Source: Pseudomonas sp. ACM7
GTDB taxonomy: Bacteria > Pseudomonadota > Gammaproteobacteria > Pseudomonadales > Pseudomonadaceae
Reading direction: 5' to 3'
NCBI RefSeq assembly: GCF_004136015.1
Contig: NZ_CP024866.1
Location: 1,907,473-1,971,472 of the forward strand
Length of the DNA stretch: 64,000 nucleotides
The position numbers and the translations under genes are program-made. Numbering within the stretch: the stretch's first letter is position 1; every line of letters begins with the position of its first letter. Below the pieces are notes generated by a model. The model was given only the letters and a program-made list of their open reading frames with translations. It ran no database searches and was not told where the DNA came from. Of the stretch, positions 10,475 to 20,783 are shown piece after piece.

Positions 10475-11353
10475 ATGCCTTGGCTGCAAGTCCGTCTCGC
10501 CATCAGCCCAGAACAAGCCGAAACCTTCGAAGACGCTTTCCTTGAAGTGGGCGCCGTATCGGTGACGTTCATGGACGCCGAAGATCAGCCGATCTTCGAG
10601 CCGGAACTCAACACCACGCCGCTGTGGTCGCACACGCACCTGCTGGCCCTGTTCGAAGGTGGCACCGAAGCCGCCACCGTGCTGGCCCACCTTGAGTTGC
10701 TGACCGGCAGTCCGCTGCCCGAACATCACAGCGAAGTCATCGAAGACCAGGATTGGGAACGCAGTTGGATGGACGGCTTCCAGCCGATGCGTTTCGGCCA
10801 GCGCCTGTGGATCGTTCCGAGCTGGCACGCCGCACCCGAGCCTGACGCCGTCAACCTGCTGCTGGACCCGGGCCTGGCGTTTGGCACTGGCACACACCCG
10901 ACTACCGCGCTGTGCCTGGAATGGCTCGACGGCCAGGACCTGAAAGACTGCAACGTATTGGACTTCGGCTGCGGCTCGGGGATTCTGGCGATTGCCGCCC
11001 TGTTGCTGGGTGCCAAGGAAGCCGTCGGTACCGATATCGACGTGCAAGCCCTGGAAGCTTCTCGCGACAATGCCGGGCGCAACAACATTGCCGAAGCACT
11101 CTTCCCACTGTATCTGCCGGAAGATCTGCCGCAGGTTCAGGCCGACGTGCTGGTGGCCAACATTCTTGCCGGCCCGCTGGTTTCCCTGGCGCCGCAATTG
11201 TCCAGCCTGGTCAAATCCGGTGGTCGTCTGGCGCTGTCGGGCATCCTCGCCGAGCAAGGTGAAGACGTCGCCAAAGCCTACGCCCAGGACTTCGATCTGG
11301 ACCCGATCGCCAATCGCGATGGCTGGGTGCGCATCACTGGCCGTCGGCGCTAG
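10475..11353 (+). CDS. prmA: Ribosomal protein L11 methyltransferase
   Basis: This 292-residue enzyme methylates ribosomal protein L11 at several amino groups using S-adenosylmethionine. The start at ATG 10475 gives [16 protein letters not shown], the expected N-terminal substrate-recognition domain (about 1-60). The SAM-binding glycine motif [16 protein letters not shown] lies at about 161-176, [12 protein letters not shown] follows, and NILAGPL is the NIL/NPPF-type motif. Length is standard. The zinc-ribbon gene begins 30 bp downstream. Confidence 0.95.
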   Translation: MPWLQVRLAISPEQAETFEDAFLEVGAVSVTFMDAEDQPIFEPELNTTPLWSHTHLLALFEGGTEAATVLAHLELLTGSPLPEHHSEVIEDQDWERSWMDGFQPMRFGQRLWIVPSWHAAPEPDAVNLLLDPGLAFGTGTHPTTALCLEWLDGQDLKDCNVLDFGCGSGILAIAALLLGAKEAVGTDIDVQALEASRDNAGRNNIAEALFPLYLPEDLPQVQADVLVANILAGPLVSLAPQLSSLVKSGGRLALSGILAEQGEDVAKAYAQDFDLDPIANRDGWVRITGRRR

Positions 11354-11383
11354 AATGAGCGCCTGCATAAACCGGATCGCCGC

Positions 11384-12592
11384 ATGACCGACAGCTTCGT
11401 CACCCAGTGCCCGCATTGCCAAACCAGCTTCCGTGTCAGCCATGCTCAATTGAGCGTGGCCCGCGGAGTGGTTCGTTGCGGCTCGTGTTTGCAGGTGTTC
11501 AACGCCGCCAAGCAGCTACTTGAGCAACGGGCCGGCAAGGACGCGATCACGCCGGCTGCCCCGGCCATCGTCGAACCGCCGGAGCCGCGAGCCATCAGTC
11601 AAAAGCAATGGACCGCCGCCGAGCTGGATCTGGACAGTCTGGACCTGGACGAAGAGCTCGCTCGCCTCGAACAACGGGAGATCCAGCCGACCACGGATTT
11701 CGGCCGACAGCGCGAAGACAACCTGAGTGCCAGCCGGGATACCGTCGAGCACGAAGAAGCGCCGTGGCCCGACAGCCTGTTCAGCGAATCGGCTGCCGAT
11801 CGTGCGCAGACCACCGAAGCCGACTTGCCAGAGCTGGAACTCGATCCGAGCAAATACTCGCGCACCGAACCTTCACTGTCCCTGGAACCGGTGGAACTGG
11901 ACGACGAGTCTCTGCCGCCACAGCTGCGCCTGCACGACCCACTCGACGCACCGATGCATCACGAACGCCTGTCGGCGACCGATGATATCGACGACGATCT
12001 GCCCTCGATCGAACCTGTGCGCAAAAAGCGTGAGCCGGCTGTCCGCGCTGAAGCTCTGCAAGACCTGACCGATGACCCACTGCAACTGGACTGGCAAAAA
12101 CGCCGTTCACCCTGGGGCCGCCGATTTTTCTGGCTGCTGTTGATCCTGCTCGGCGCCGCCGCGCTCGCCGGCCAGTACATCGCCTACCATTTCGAGGAGC
12201 TGGCGCGTCAGGACCAGTACCGTCCGTGGTTCCAGCAACTGTGCCCGCAAATCGGCTGCACCGTGCCATCCAAAGTCGACATCGCCAAAATCAAAAGCAG
12301 CAACCTGGTGGTCCGCAGCCACCCGGACTTCAACGGTGCACTGGTGGTCGACGCGATCATCTACAACCGCGCGCCCTTCTCCCAGCCGTTCCCGCTGCTG
12401 GAGTTGCGGTTTGCCGACCTCAACGGCCACCTGATCGCCAGCCGTCGCTTCAAGCCCGGCGAGTACCTCAACGGCGATCTCGAAGGGATGGCGGAAATGC
12501 CTCCGCAAACGCCGATCCACATCGCACTGGATATCCTCGATCCAGGCTCCAAAGCGGTGAATTACAGCCTGAGCTTCCATTCGCCCGAGTGA
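11384..12592 (+). CDS. MJ0042 zinc-ribbon and DUF3426 membrane protein
   Basis: This 402-residue protein has an N-terminal zinc ribbon with C9, C12, C32 and C35 (CPHC and CGSC). A long acidic, probably disordered region follows at about 60-230. One membrane segment lies at about 245-266 (FWLLLILLGAAALAGQYIAY), and a C-terminal DUF3426 domain at about 267-402 is predicted to be periplasmic. The architecture is common between prmA and dusB in pseudomonads. The biological role is not established; the zinc ribbon may bind protein or nucleic acid on the cytoplasmic side. Confidence 0.85.
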   Translation: MTDSFVTQCPHCQTSFRVSHAQLSVARGVVRCGSCLQVFNAAKQLLEQRAGKDAITPAAPAIVEPPEPRAISQKQWTAAELDLDSLDLDEELARLEQREIQPTTDFGRQREDNLSASRDTVEHEEAPWPDSLFSESAADRAQTTEADLPELELDPSKYSRTEPSLSLEPVELDDESLPPQLRLHDPLDAPMHHERLSATDDIDDDLPSIEPVRKKREPAVRAEALQDLTDDPLQLDWQKRRSPWGRRFFWLLLILLGAAALAGQYIAYHFEELARQDQYRPWFQQLCPQIGCTVPSKVDIAKIKSSNLVVRSHPDFNGALVVDAIIYNRAPFSQPFPLLELRFADLNGHLIASRRFKPGEYLNGDLEGMAEMPPQTPIHIALDILDPGSKAVNYSLSFHSPE

Positions 12593-12777
12593 AACGGTTC
12601 AGTGTTACGGGTTTGACGGCATATTTCTGACTTTGACCGCTCACACCAAACCGCTGGCGATAACAGAATAACTGTTCAGATTTTGTTCAATTCAGCCTTT
12701 ATCCAGTCATCGAGAGCGGGTATCATGCCAACCCTTTTTCGAACTCTCATGATCCGACCCCACAACAGGGAAGTCCT

Positions 12778-13788
12778 ATGTCGGCGGTACGCATCGGTCC
12801 TTACACATTGCACAACGGCTTGATTCTCGCCCCGATGGCGGGGGTCACAGACCAACCCTTTCGTCAGCTGTGCAAGCGACTGGGCGCAGGACTTGTAGTC
12901 TCGGAAATGGTCACCAGCGACATGAGCTTGTGGAACACCCGCAAATCGCGGATGCGCATGATCCACGAAGGTGATCCCGAGCCCCGCTCGGTACAGATCG
13001 CCGGTGGTGATGCACAGATGCTGGCGGATGCGGCCCGGGCCAACGTTGAACTGGGCGCACAGATTATTGATATCAACATGGGCTGTCCGGCGAAAAAGGT
13101 CTGCAACAAGGCCGCCGGGTCCGCGCTGTTGAAGGATGAAGCACTGGTGACCGAGATCCTGCAGGCCGTAGTGGCTGCGGTTGATGTGCCGGTCACCCTG
13201 AAGATCCGCACCGGCTGGGACCGGGACAACAAGAACGGCCTGACCGTGGCGAAGATCGCCGAGCAGGCAGGCATTACGGCGTTGGCGGTCCATGGCCGCA
13301 CCCGTGCCGATCTGTACACCGGCGAAGCCGAGTACGACACCATTGCCGCAATCAAGCAGGCCGTGTCGATTCCGGTCTTTGCCAACGGCGATATCGATTC
13401 GCCAGAGAAGGCCCGGTACGTGCTCGATGCGACCGGTGCCGATGGCCTGCTGGTAGGCCGGGCCGCCCAGGGGCGGCCATGGATTTTTCGTGAGATCGAT
13501 CACTTTCTGCGTACCGGCGAGAAACTCCCGGCACTGGAACTGATCGAGGTGGAACGCATTCTGCTAGAGCATCTGGCTGCGCTGCACGTCTTCTATGGAG
13601 ACGTCATGGGCGTACGCATTGCTCGAAAGCATGTGGGCTGGTATCTCGCAACCTTGCCGGGCGCCAGGGAGTTTCGCGCCCACTTCAATCGTTTGGAAGA
13701 TACGGAAGCACAATGCGCCAACGTTCAGGGCTTCTTCGCCGAACGTTACAAGAGCCTGACAGGGGACGGAGACGAGGTGGCCGCATGA
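12778..13788 (+). CDS. dusB: tRNA-dihydrouridine synthase B
   Basis: This 336-residue FMN enzyme reduces a specific uridine in the D-loop of tRNA to dihydrouridine with NADPH. The FMN-binding start [14 protein letters not shown] is at about 16-29. The [14 protein letters not shown] motif holds the likely catalytic C103. [16 protein letters not shown] and ANGDI are the other family motifs. Its stop overlaps the fis start (ATGA at 13785-13788), the conserved dusB-fis operon arrangement. A 185-bp gap upstream presumably holds the operon promoter, but no convincing boxes were identified. Confidence 0.95.
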   Translation: MSAVRIGPYTLHNGLILAPMAGVTDQPFRQLCKRLGAGLVVSEMVTSDMSLWNTRKSRMRMIHEGDPEPRSVQIAGGDAQMLADAARANVELGAQIIDINMGCPAKKVCNKAAGSALLKDEALVTEILQAVVAAVDVPVTLKIRTGWDRDNKNGLTVAKIAEQAGITALAVHGRTRADLYTGEAEYDTIAAIKQAVSIPVFANGDIDSPEKARYVLDATGADGLLVGRAAQGRPWIFREIDHFLRTGEKLPALELIEVERILLEHLAALHVFYGDVMGVRIARKHVGWYLATLPGAREFRAHFNRLEDTEAQCANVQGFFAERYKSLTGDGDEVAA

Positions 13789-14105
13789 CGATGATGACCG
13801 AGACTTTAGTGAGTGGAACAACACCCGTGAGCGACAACGTGAATTTGAAACAGCACCTCAATACGCCGAGCGAAGAAGGTCAGACCCTTCGCGGGAGTGT
13901 CGAGAAGGCGCTGCACAATTATTTCGCCCACCTTGAGGGCGCTGCCGTCACGGATGTGTACAACCTGGTGCTCTCCGAAGTCGAGGCTCCCCTGCTCGAG
14001 TGCGTGATGAACTACGTCAAGGGCAACCAAACCAAGGCCAGCGAGCTGCTCGGGCTGAACCGAGGCACGCTGCGCAAGAAACTCAAGCAGTACGATTTGC
14101 TGTAA
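13785..14105 (+). CDS. fis: DNA-binding protein Fis
   Basis: This 106-residue nucleoid protein bends DNA and acts in chromosome organisation, rRNA transcription and recombination. The ATG at 13785 overlaps the dusB stop, which supports this start over an upstream in-frame one. The C-terminal helix-turn-helix is clear at about 80-101, containing [20 protein letters not shown]. The protein ends KQYDLL and is followed by an intrinsic terminator. Confidence 0.95.
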   Translation: MTMMTETLVSGTTPVSDNVNLKQHLNTPSEEGQTLRGSVEKALHNYFAHLEGAAVTDVYNLVLSEVEAPLLECVMNYVKGNQTKASELLGLNRGTLRKKLKQYDLL

Positions 14106-14122
14106 GCATTCAATCAAACCAG

Positions 14123-14155
14123 AAAGGCGCCCGCGTAAAAACGGTCGCCTTTTTT
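14123..14155 (+). terminator. Intrinsic terminator of dusB-fis
   Basis: Stem AAAGGCG (14123-14129) with CGCCTTT (14147-14153), followed by a run of T. It lies 17 bp after the fis stop and just before purH. Confidence 0.8.
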
Positions 14156-14186
14156 GCTGACTCCTTTGCTTTTGATGGAAATTGAA

Positions 14187-15794
14187 ATGACCGACCAGAC
14201 TACCCGCCTGCCGATCCGCCGCGCCTTGATCAGCGTTTCCGACAAGACCGGGATCCTCGAATTCGCCAAAGAGCTTGAAGCCCTGGGCGTCGAGATCCTC
14301 TCCACCGGCGGAACGTTCAAGCTGCTGCGCGACAACGGTGTTGCCGCAGTGGAAGTCGCGGATTACACCGGTTTCGCAGAAATGATGGACGGTCGGGTGA
14401 AAACCCTGCACCCGAAAATCCACGGCGGGATCCTCGGTCGTCGCGGTATCGACGACGCCATCATGAACGAGCACGGCATCAAGCCGATCGACCTGGTAGC
14501 GGTCAACCTGTACCCGTTCGAAGCGACTATCAACAAGCCAGGCTGCGACCTGCCGACCGCAATCGAGAACATCGATATCGGCGGCCCGACCATGGTCCGT
14601 TCGGCTGCAAAAAACCACAAAGACGTGGCCATCGTGGTGAATGCCAGCGACTACACCAGCGTCCTCGAAAGCCTCAAGGCCGGCGGCCTGACCTACGCTC
14701 AGCGTTTCGACCTGATGCTCAAGGCCTTCGAACACACCGCCGCCTATGACGGCATGATCGCCAACTACATGGGCACCGTGAACCAGGCGGCTGACACCCT
14801 CAGCACTGAAGGCCGCAGCGAGTTCCCGCGCACTTTCAACAGCCAGTTCGTCAAGGCTCAGGAAATGCGCTACGGCGAGAACCCGCACCAGAGCGCGGCG
14901 TTCTACGTTGAAGCCAAGCCTGCCGAAGTGGGTATCGCCACCGCGACCCAACTGCAAGGCAAAGAGCTGTCGTACAACAACGTGGCCGACACCGACGCCG
15001 CGCTGGAATGCGTGAAGAGCTTCGTCAAACCGGCCTGCGTGATCGTCAAGCACGCCAACCCGTGCGGCGTGGCCGTCAGCCCGGACGCCGAAGGCGGCAT
15101 CCGTCAGGCTTACGAACTGGCCTACGCCACCGACACCGAGTCGGCGTTCGGCGGCATCATCGCCTTCAACCGCGAGCTGGATGCTGAAACGGCCAAGGCT
15201 ATCGTCGAGCGTCAGTTCGTCGAAGTGATCATCGCCCCGTCCGTCAGCGAAGAAGCTCGCGCCATCGTGGCTGCCAAAGCCAACGTGCGCCTGCTGGCCT
15301 GCGGCGAGTGGTCGGCTGATCGCGCTGCTGCGTGGGACTACAAACGCGTCAACGGTGGCCTGCTGGTGCAGAGCCGCGACATCGGCATGATTGGCGCCGA
15401 CGACCTGAAAGTCGTGACCAAACGCGCCCCGACCGAGCAGGAGATCCACGACCTGATCTTCGCCTGGAAAGTCGCCAAATACGTTAAGTCCAACGCCATC
15501 GTCTACGCCAAGAACCGTCAGACCATCGGTGTCGGCGCTGGCCAGATGAGCCGCGTGAACTCCGCTCGTATTGCTGCGATCAAGGCTGAACATGCTGGTT
15601 TGCAGGTGGCAGGCTCGGTGATGGCCTCCGACGCGTTCTTCCCGTTCCGCGACGGCTTGGACAACGCAGCCAAGGTTGGCATTACCGCAGTGATCCAGCC
15701 AGGCGGCTCGATGCGTGATAACGAAGTGATTTCTGCCGCAGACGAGGCCGGCATCGCCATGGTCTTCACCGGCATGCGCCACTTCCGTCACTGA
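14187..15794 (+). CDS. purH: Bifunctional AICAR transformylase / IMP cyclohydrolase
   Basis: This 535-residue enzyme performs the last two steps of IMP synthesis: formylation of AICAR and ring closure of FAICAR. The ATG at 14187 is chosen because it gives the usual N-terminus [19 protein letters not shown] and length; two upstream in-frame starts overlap the fis terminator region. The N-terminal MGS-like cyclohydrolase domain (about 10-150) has STGGTFKLL and [13 protein letters not shown]. The transformylase domain has [10 protein letters not shown] and the catalytic Lys-His in [16 protein letters not shown] pair separates it from purD. Confidence 0.96.
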   Translation: MTDQTTRLPIRRALISVSDKTGILEFAKELEALGVEILSTGGTFKLLRDNGVAAVEVADYTGFAEMMDGRVKTLHPKIHGGILGRRGIDDAIMNEHGIKPIDLVAVNLYPFEATINKPGCDLPTAIENIDIGGPTMVRSAAKNHKDVAIVVNASDYTSVLESLKAGGLTYAQRFDLMLKAFEHTAAYDGMIANYMGTVNQAADTLSTEGRSEFPRTFNSQFVKAQEMRYGENPHQSAAFYVEAKPAEVGIATATQLQGKELSYNNVADTDAALECVKSFVKPACVIVKHANPCGVAVSPDAEGGIRQAYELAYATDTESAFGGIIAFNRELDAETAKAIVERQFVEVIIAPSVSEEARAIVAAKANVRLLACGEWSADRAAAWDYKRVNGGLLVQSRDIGMIGADDLKVVTKRAPTEQEIHDLIFAWKVAKYVKSNAIVYAKNRQTIGVGAGQMSRVNSARIAAIKAEHAGLQVAGSVMASDAFFPFRDGLDNAAKVGITAVIQPGGSMRDNEVISAADEAGIAMVFTGMRHFRH

Positions 15795-15806
15795 TACGAC
15801 GATCCC

Positions 15807-15897
15807 CTGTGGGAGCGAGCTTGCTCGCGATAGCGCCCTTTCAGACACATTGATGCTGGATGTGCCGCCGCCATCGCGAGCAAGCTCGCTCCCACAG
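15807..15897. repeat. REP inverted pair between purH and purD
   Basis: Inverted arms containing GTGGGAGCGAGCTTGCTCGCGAT and its complement are separated by about 40 bp. Same family as the pair after ctpL. Confidence 0.88.
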
Positions 15898-15949
15898 AAA
15901 AGCAGCTGCATGGCTGCATCAAGAATTAGCGTCATCCGAGGTTTTTGAA

Positions 15950-17245
15950 ATGAATGTTTTGATCATTGGCAGCGGTGGCCGTGAACACGCCCTGGCATGG
16001 AAAGTGGCTCAGGATCCGCGCGTGCAGAAGGTTTTCGTGGCTCCGGGCAACGCCGGCACCGCCATTGAAGCCAAGTGCGAGAACGTCGCTATCGACGTGC
16101 TGGCCCTTGAACAGCTGGCAGACTTCGCCGAGAAGAATGTTTCCCTGACCATCGTCGGCCCGGAAGTGCCGCTGGTCGCTGGTGTCGTCGATCTGTTCCG
16201 CTCCCGTGGCCTGGATTGCTTCGGTCCGACCGCTGGCGCTGCTCAGCTGGAAGGTTCGAAAGCCTTCACCAAGGATTTCCTGGCGCGCCACAAGATCCCG
16301 ACCGCCGATTACCAGAACTTCACCGAGATCGAGCCTGCCCTGGCTTATCTGCGTGAAAAAGGCGCACCGATCGTGATCAAGGCCGATGGCCTGGCCGCCG
16401 GTAAAGGTGTGATCGTTGCCATGACGTTGACCGAAGCCGAAGACGCCGTACGCGACATGCTCGCGGGTAACGCATTCGGCGACGCAGGCTCGCGCGTTGT
16501 GATCGAAGAGTTCCTGGACGGTGAAGAAGCCAGCTTCATCGTCATGGTCGACGGCAAGAACGTATTGCCGATGGCCACCAGCCAGGACCACAAACGCGTC
16601 GGCGACGGCGACACCGGTCCGAACACCGGCGGCATGGGTGCTTACTCCCCTGCACCGGTCGTGACCGCTGAAGTGCACAAGCGCGTCATGGACCTGGTGA
16701 TCTGGCCAACCGTGCGCGGCATGGCCGATGAAGGCAACGTCTACACCGGTTTCCTGTACGCCGGTCTGATGATCGACAAAGCCGGTAACCCAAAAGTTAT
16801 CGAGTTCAACTGCCGTTTCGGCGACCCTGAGACCCAACCGGTGATGCTGCGTTTGCAGTCGAGCCTGGTGTTGCTGGTCGAAGCGGCGCTGGCGCAAGCC
16901 CTGGACAAGGTCGAAGCACAATGGGATCCACGTCCGAGCGTCGGCATCGTGCTGGCCGCTGGCGGCTATCCTGGTGACTACGCTAAAGGCGTTGCGATCA
17001 ACGGTCTCGATGCAGCTGCAGCACTGGAAGGCAAAGTCTTCCACGCCGGTACTGCACTCAAGGACGGTCAAGTGGTGACGGCCGGTGGTCGGGTACTCTG
17101 CGCCACAGCAATGGGTGCCAGCGTCGATGCCGCTCAGCAGCAGGCTTACAAGCTGGCGGCCAAAATTGACTGGGAAGGCTGTTTCTATCGCAAGGACATT
17201 GGCTACCGTGCCATTGCCCGCGAGCGTGGCGAAAATCAGGAATAA
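15950..17245 (+). CDS. purD: Phosphoribosylamine-glycine ligase
   Basis: This 431-residue ATP-grasp enzyme joins glycine to phosphoribosylamine in de novo purine synthesis. The ATG at 15950 gives MNVLIIGSGGREHALAWK, the family N-terminus; the longer open frame upstream runs through the REP pair. The ATP-grasp loop KADGLAAGKGVIVA lies at about 145-158. EEFLDGEEASFIVMVDG, DHKRVGDGDTGPNTGGMGAYSP and EFNCRFGDPETQ are all present. Confidence 0.96.
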   Translation: MNVLIIGSGGREHALAWKVAQDPRVQKVFVAPGNAGTAIEAKCENVAIDVLALEQLADFAEKNVSLTIVGPEVPLVAGVVDLFRSRGLDCFGPTAGAAQLEGSKAFTKDFLARHKIPTADYQNFTEIEPALAYLREKGAPIVIKADGLAAGKGVIVAMTLTEAEDAVRDMLAGNAFGDAGSRVVIEEFLDGEEASFIVMVDGKNVLPMATSQDHKRVGDGDTGPNTGGMGAYSPAPVVTAEVHKRVMDLVIWPTVRGMADEGNVYTGFLYAGLMIDKAGNPKVIEFNCRFGDPETQPVMLRLQSSLVLLVEAALAQALDKVEAQWDPRPSVGIVLAAGGYPGDYAKGVAINGLDAAAALEGKVFHAGTALKDGQVVTAGGRVLCATAMGASVDAAQQQAYKLAAKIDWEGCFYRKDIGYRAIARERGENQE

Positions 17246-17261
17246 GAGCGCCATTGGGCCA

Positions 17262-17284
17262 GGCAAGGGCTTCGGGCCCTTGCC
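17262..17284 (+). terminator. Hairpin after purD (possible terminator)
   Basis: A perfect 9-bp stem (GGCAAGGGC with GCCCTTGCC) closes a 5-nt loop 17 bp after the purD stop. No T-run follows, so termination would be weak or factor-dependent. Confidence 0.4.
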
Positions 17285-17344
17285 GGACTATTCCGGCGCC
17301 GCGCATAGTTATATTCTGGCATCAACCTACGAAGGGATTTCGCC

Positions 17345-20119
17345 GTGCGCTGGCTCAGGATTGCCATAGGTTTCACCGTCACTCTGCTGACCTTGCTCTG
17401 CATGCTCCCGGCCCAGGCCACGCAAGGCAGTGGCTGGGCGGTATTGCTCGACGAACAGGGTGACCTGCAGCTCAGCGACATCCGTTCCGCTCGCTACACC
17501 AATCAATTCAGCCCCATTGAACTCGACCACCTCACCGCCGCCGAGCCCGATGGCGCGTTATGGCTGCGTTTCAGACTCGCTCCCGGCAAGCATGAACAGT
17601 TGCTGCGGGTGTTTGCTCCCGACCTGTCGCACCTCAATCTGTATGTGCTGGACGGTGACACGCTGATCGAGCAACTGAACACCGGCACCGGCCAGCCCCA
17701 GGCTGAACGGCCACTGCCCAGCAGCGACTTCATGTTGCCGCTGCCGCAAAACGAAAAACCTCTCGACGTTTACCTGCGTCTGGTCTCCGACCATCAGTTG
17801 AGGCCTTACATCACCCTGCAGTCGGCGGTCATGACCGCGGCCAATCAGAATCAGACGCTGATCTACGGACTGTTGTTCGGCTGTATCGCGATGCTGATCC
17901 TGCACAGCCTCGTCCGCTACGCCTATACCCGCTCACGCAGCAGTTTCTGGCTGGCCGGATGCGAAGCATTGTTGATGCTCAGCCTGTTGCTGTTGCTGAA
18001 TCTGGCAGGGCCTTGGCTGCCGAACTGGCACGCGGTGCAGACACCCGGCGCCTACCTCGCCTTGCTGCTGACGGCGCCATGCGGCCTGATGTTCGCCTAT
18101 CGCTTCTTCGCCCCACTTGGCCCGCACCCGCTGAACAAGTTGCTGCTGGGGGACATTCTGTTCATCGTGGTCTGCGGCTTGCTGCTGTTGTTCGTCAACA
18201 CGCTGCCGCTGAACATCATGACCTACGCCCTGGTCGCTCTGGCAGGCCTGAGCATGTTGTTCGTCAGCGCCTATCACTGGCAAAAAGGTTATCGCCCGGC
18301 GCGCCTGTTCGTCGCGGCGATGGTGGTGTTCAACATTGGCACTCTGATCATGTTGCCGGCACTCCTGGGATTGACCCTGGTCGCACCGCAGGGATTGATC
18401 ATGACGCTGCTGGGGTTAATCTGCATCAGCGGCGTGCTGATGAGCATTGCACTGAGCGAACGTCAGCGCAGCATCACCGAAGACCGTTTCAGCGTCAGCC
18501 GCGACCTGGCCGCCAGCAACGCCGAAATCAACGCCAAGGCCGAATTCCTGGCAAAAATCAGCCACGAAATCCGCACCCCGATGAATGGCGTGCTGGGCAT
18601 GACCGAGCTGCTGCTGGGCACACCGCTCTCGGTCAAGCAGCGCGACTATGTACAGACCATCCACAGTGCCGGCAACGAACTGCTGACACTGATCAACGAG
18701 ATTCTCGACATCTCCAAGCTTGAATCCGGGCAGATCGAACTGGACGATGTGCAGTTCGACCTCAACGCACTGATCGAAGATTGTCTGAGCATCTTCCGCG
18801 CCAAGGCCGAACAGCAGAACGTCGAGCTGATCAGCTTTATCCAGCCGCAAGTGCCGCGCGTCATCAGCGGTGACCCTACACGCCTGCGCCAGACCCTGCT
18901 GAGCCTGCTGGAAAACGCCCTGAAGAAAACCGACGAAGGCGAAATCCTGATCGTCGTCGCGCTCGATGAGCGCAGTGCCAAACCGCGCTTGCGCATTGCC
19001 GTGCAGGACAGCGGTGAGCCGATGGACGCCGAAGAGCGCGACGCATTGATGCACGCCGAACTGCACAGCAAGCACTTCCTCTCGGCCACCCGCTTGGGAG
19101 GCAACCTGGGGCTGGTGATCGCCCGTCAACTGATTCGCTTGATGCAAGGGGAGTTCGGGGTCAAGAGCGGCGCCAATCAGGGCAGCACCTTGTGGCTGAC
19201 CCTGCCGCTGGACCCTGACCGCCTCGAACACCCGACGTCGGACCTCGATGGCCCACTGCAGGGTGCACGGGTATTGGTGGTGGACGATAACGACACGTGT
19301 CGCAAAGTGCTGGTGCAACAGTGCAGCGCCTGGGGCCTGAATGTCAGTGCCGTAGCGTCCGGCAAAGAAGCGCTGGCGCTGCTGCGCACCAAGGCTCACT
19401 TGCGCGATTACTTCGACGTGGTCCTGCTGGACCAGAACATGCCCGGCATGACCGGCATGCAACTGGCCGCCAAGATCAAGGAAGACCCGAGCCTGAACCA
19501 CGACATCCTGCTGATCATGCTCACCGGCATCAGCAATGCGCCCAGCAAGATCATCGCGCGCAACTCCGGGATCAAACGCATCCTCGCCAAACCGGTGGCC
19601 GGGTACACCCTCAAGACGACATTGGCCGACGAGCTGAACCAGCGAAACAAAGGCCTTTCCATCTCGCAACACCTGCCCACCGGCCCGACCTTACCGGTGA
19701 AGGTGCCAAGCGATTTCCGCATCCTGGTGGCCGAAGACAACAGCATCTCGACCAAAGTGATTCGCGGCATGCTAGGCAAGCTCAACCTGCAACCGGATAC
19801 CGCCAGCAATGGTGAAGAAGCCTTGCAGGCGATGAAAGCCCAGCGTTATGACCTGGTCCTGATGGACTGCGAAATGCCGATCCTCGACGGCTTCTCCGCG
19901 ACTCAGCAATTGCGTGCCTGGGAAGTCGGTAATCAGCGGATTCGCACGCCGGTGGTGGCGTTGACTGCGCACATCCTCGCCGAACACAAAGAACGTGCAC
20001 GCCAGGCCGGCATGGACGGGCATATGGCCAAACCGGTCGAGCTGTCGCAGTTGCGCGATTTGATCGAGCATTGGGTTGGGCAGCGGGATCAGCAGAACCG
20101 CACAGCGTCGACCATCTGA
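17345..20119 (+). CDS. retS: RetS hybrid sensor kinase
   Basis: This 924-residue inner-membrane hybrid kinase is, by orthology, the antagonist of GacS that keeps RsmY/RsmZ low and so controls the switch between acute and chronic or secretion lifestyles. After a signal-like first helix (about 5-22) comes a periplasmic 7TMR-DISMED2 domain (about 25-170), then a seven-helix membrane domain (about 183-380). The histidine kinase core has H at about 406 in ISHEIRTPMNG, and a degenerate ATPase domain follows. Two receivers follow, with phosphoacceptors in VVLLDQNMPG (about D696) and DLVLMDCEMP (about D840). Size, domain order and the location after purD fit RetS. Accessory genes begin immediately downstream. 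Confidence 0.93.
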   Translation: MRWLRIAIGFTVTLLTLLCMLPAQATQGSGWAVLLDEQGDLQLSDIRSARYTNQFSPIELDHLTAAEPDGALWLRFRLAPGKHEQLLRVFAPDLSHLNLYVLDGDTLIEQLNTGTGQPQAERPLPSSDFMLPLPQNEKPLDVYLRLVSDHQLRPYITLQSAVMTAANQNQTLIYGLLFGCIAMLILHSLVRYAYTRSRSSFWLAGCEALLMLSLLLLLNLAGPWLPNWHAVQTPGAYLALLLTAPCGLMFAYRFFAPLGPHPLNKLLLGDILFIVVCGLLLLFVNTLPLNIMTYALVALAGLSMLFVSAYHWQKGYRPARLFVAAMVVFNIGTLIMLPALLGLTLVAPQGLIMTLLGLICISGVLMSIALSERQRSITEDRFSVSRDLAASNAEINAKAEFLAKISHEIRTPMNGVLGMTELLLGTPLSVKQRDYVQTIHSAGNELLTLINEILDISKLESGQIELDDVQFDLNALIEDCLSIFRAKAEQQNVELISFIQPQVPRVISGDPTRLRQTLLSLLENALKKTDEGEILIVVALDERSAKPRLRIAVQDSGEPMDAEERDALMHAELHSKHFLSATRLGGNLGLVIARQLIRLMQGEFGVKSGANQGSTLWLTLPLDPDRLEHPTSDLDGPLQGARVLVVDDNDTCRKVLVQQCSAWGLNVSAVASGKEALALLRTKAHLRDYFDVVLLDQNMPGMTGMQLAAKIKEDPSLNHDILLIMLTGISNAPSKIIARNSGIKRILAKPVAGYTLKTTLADELNQRNKGLSISQHLPTGPTLPVKVPSDFRILVAEDNSISTKVIRGMLGKLNLQPDTASNGEEALQAMKAQRYDLVLMDCEMPILDGFSATQQLRAWEVGNQRIRTPVVALTAHILAEHKERARQAGMDGHMAKPVELSQLRDLIEHWVGQRDQQNRTASTI

Positions 20120-20141
20120 GAGCCCTCGGGCTAACGCTCGG

Positions 20142-20783
20142 TCAGATGTCCAGAGCACTCAAGTATTTCAGGGACTGGGACACCACAGACTTCTTTACCT
20201 TCTCCCGAAACTCGGCGTAATGAAGCGTGTTGAACGTGATCGTGGTTATCTGTTCGGTGCTTTTTTGCTCAAGCGATTCATTTTTGCTGAACAGGAACCG
20301 AGAGATGTTTCGCAGTATCGAAAACTTGCGGTGATAGACCGCCATATCCACCTTGTGCGCGCCGTTCTTCACGCAAGGAATCATCTGAAAGTAGGCGATA
20401 TCTCCCTTCAGGATCGTGGACTCAAACGTTTCGAGCGCCAGCGAATTGCGCTCCAACTTTGTCAGGGCGCGGCTGATGGGTATGGAAAATCTATCACCGA
20501 TGGATTCCCGGATACGTTGTATCGCCTTGCTGCCCATCGGAGCGGCAGGCCCGGGCGATAACGTTTGAGGTGTGGGCACATCCCATCCCACAAAACGGAG
20601 TTGCCTGCAGTAGTAGTCGAACCAGTCGCCCGATAATCCATTCTTAATTGCATCGCGCGTGACTCTTTGTGCAAAAGCCGTGCTCATGTAGACGTCTTCG
20701 CGGTGCGACGCAGGCAGATCGCTGGCGAACGACACGATACTGCCGCCAACCACCGCTGCCGGTGGTGCAATCAGATCCGTCAT
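20142..20783 (-). CDS. Unknown protein C of a three-paralogue operon
   Basis: This 213-residue protein is not assigned to any family I know. It has no signal peptide or membrane segment. A segment at about 30-75 (AQRVTRDAIKNGLSGDWFDYYCRQLRFVGW) aligns by eye with the same region of the two upstream genes: a helical stretch ending in W-F/Y-x-x-Y and then G-W. The C-terminal half looks rich in beta strands and basic residues. The start has GAGGAGA 7 nt upstream and overlaps the previous stop by 4 bp, so it is translationally coupled. It converges on retS, with 22 bp between the stops. Base composition is more AT-rich than the core genes, which suggests acquisition. Confidence 0.8.
   Translation of the reverse strand: MTDLIAPPAAVVGGSIVSFASDLPASHREDVYMSTAFAQRVTRDAIKNGLSGDWFDYYCRQLRFVGWDVPTPQTLSPGPAAPMGSKAIQRIRESIGDRFSIPISRALTKLERNSLALETFESTILKGDIAYFQMIPCVKNGAHKVDMAVYHRKFSILRNISRFLFSKNESLEQKSTEQITTITFNTLHYAEFREKVKKSVVSQSLKYLSALDI

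Noticed and set aside
13806..15935. 709-codon minus-strand open frame opposite purH
   Set aside because: Shadow frame; it runs through fis, purH and a REP element.
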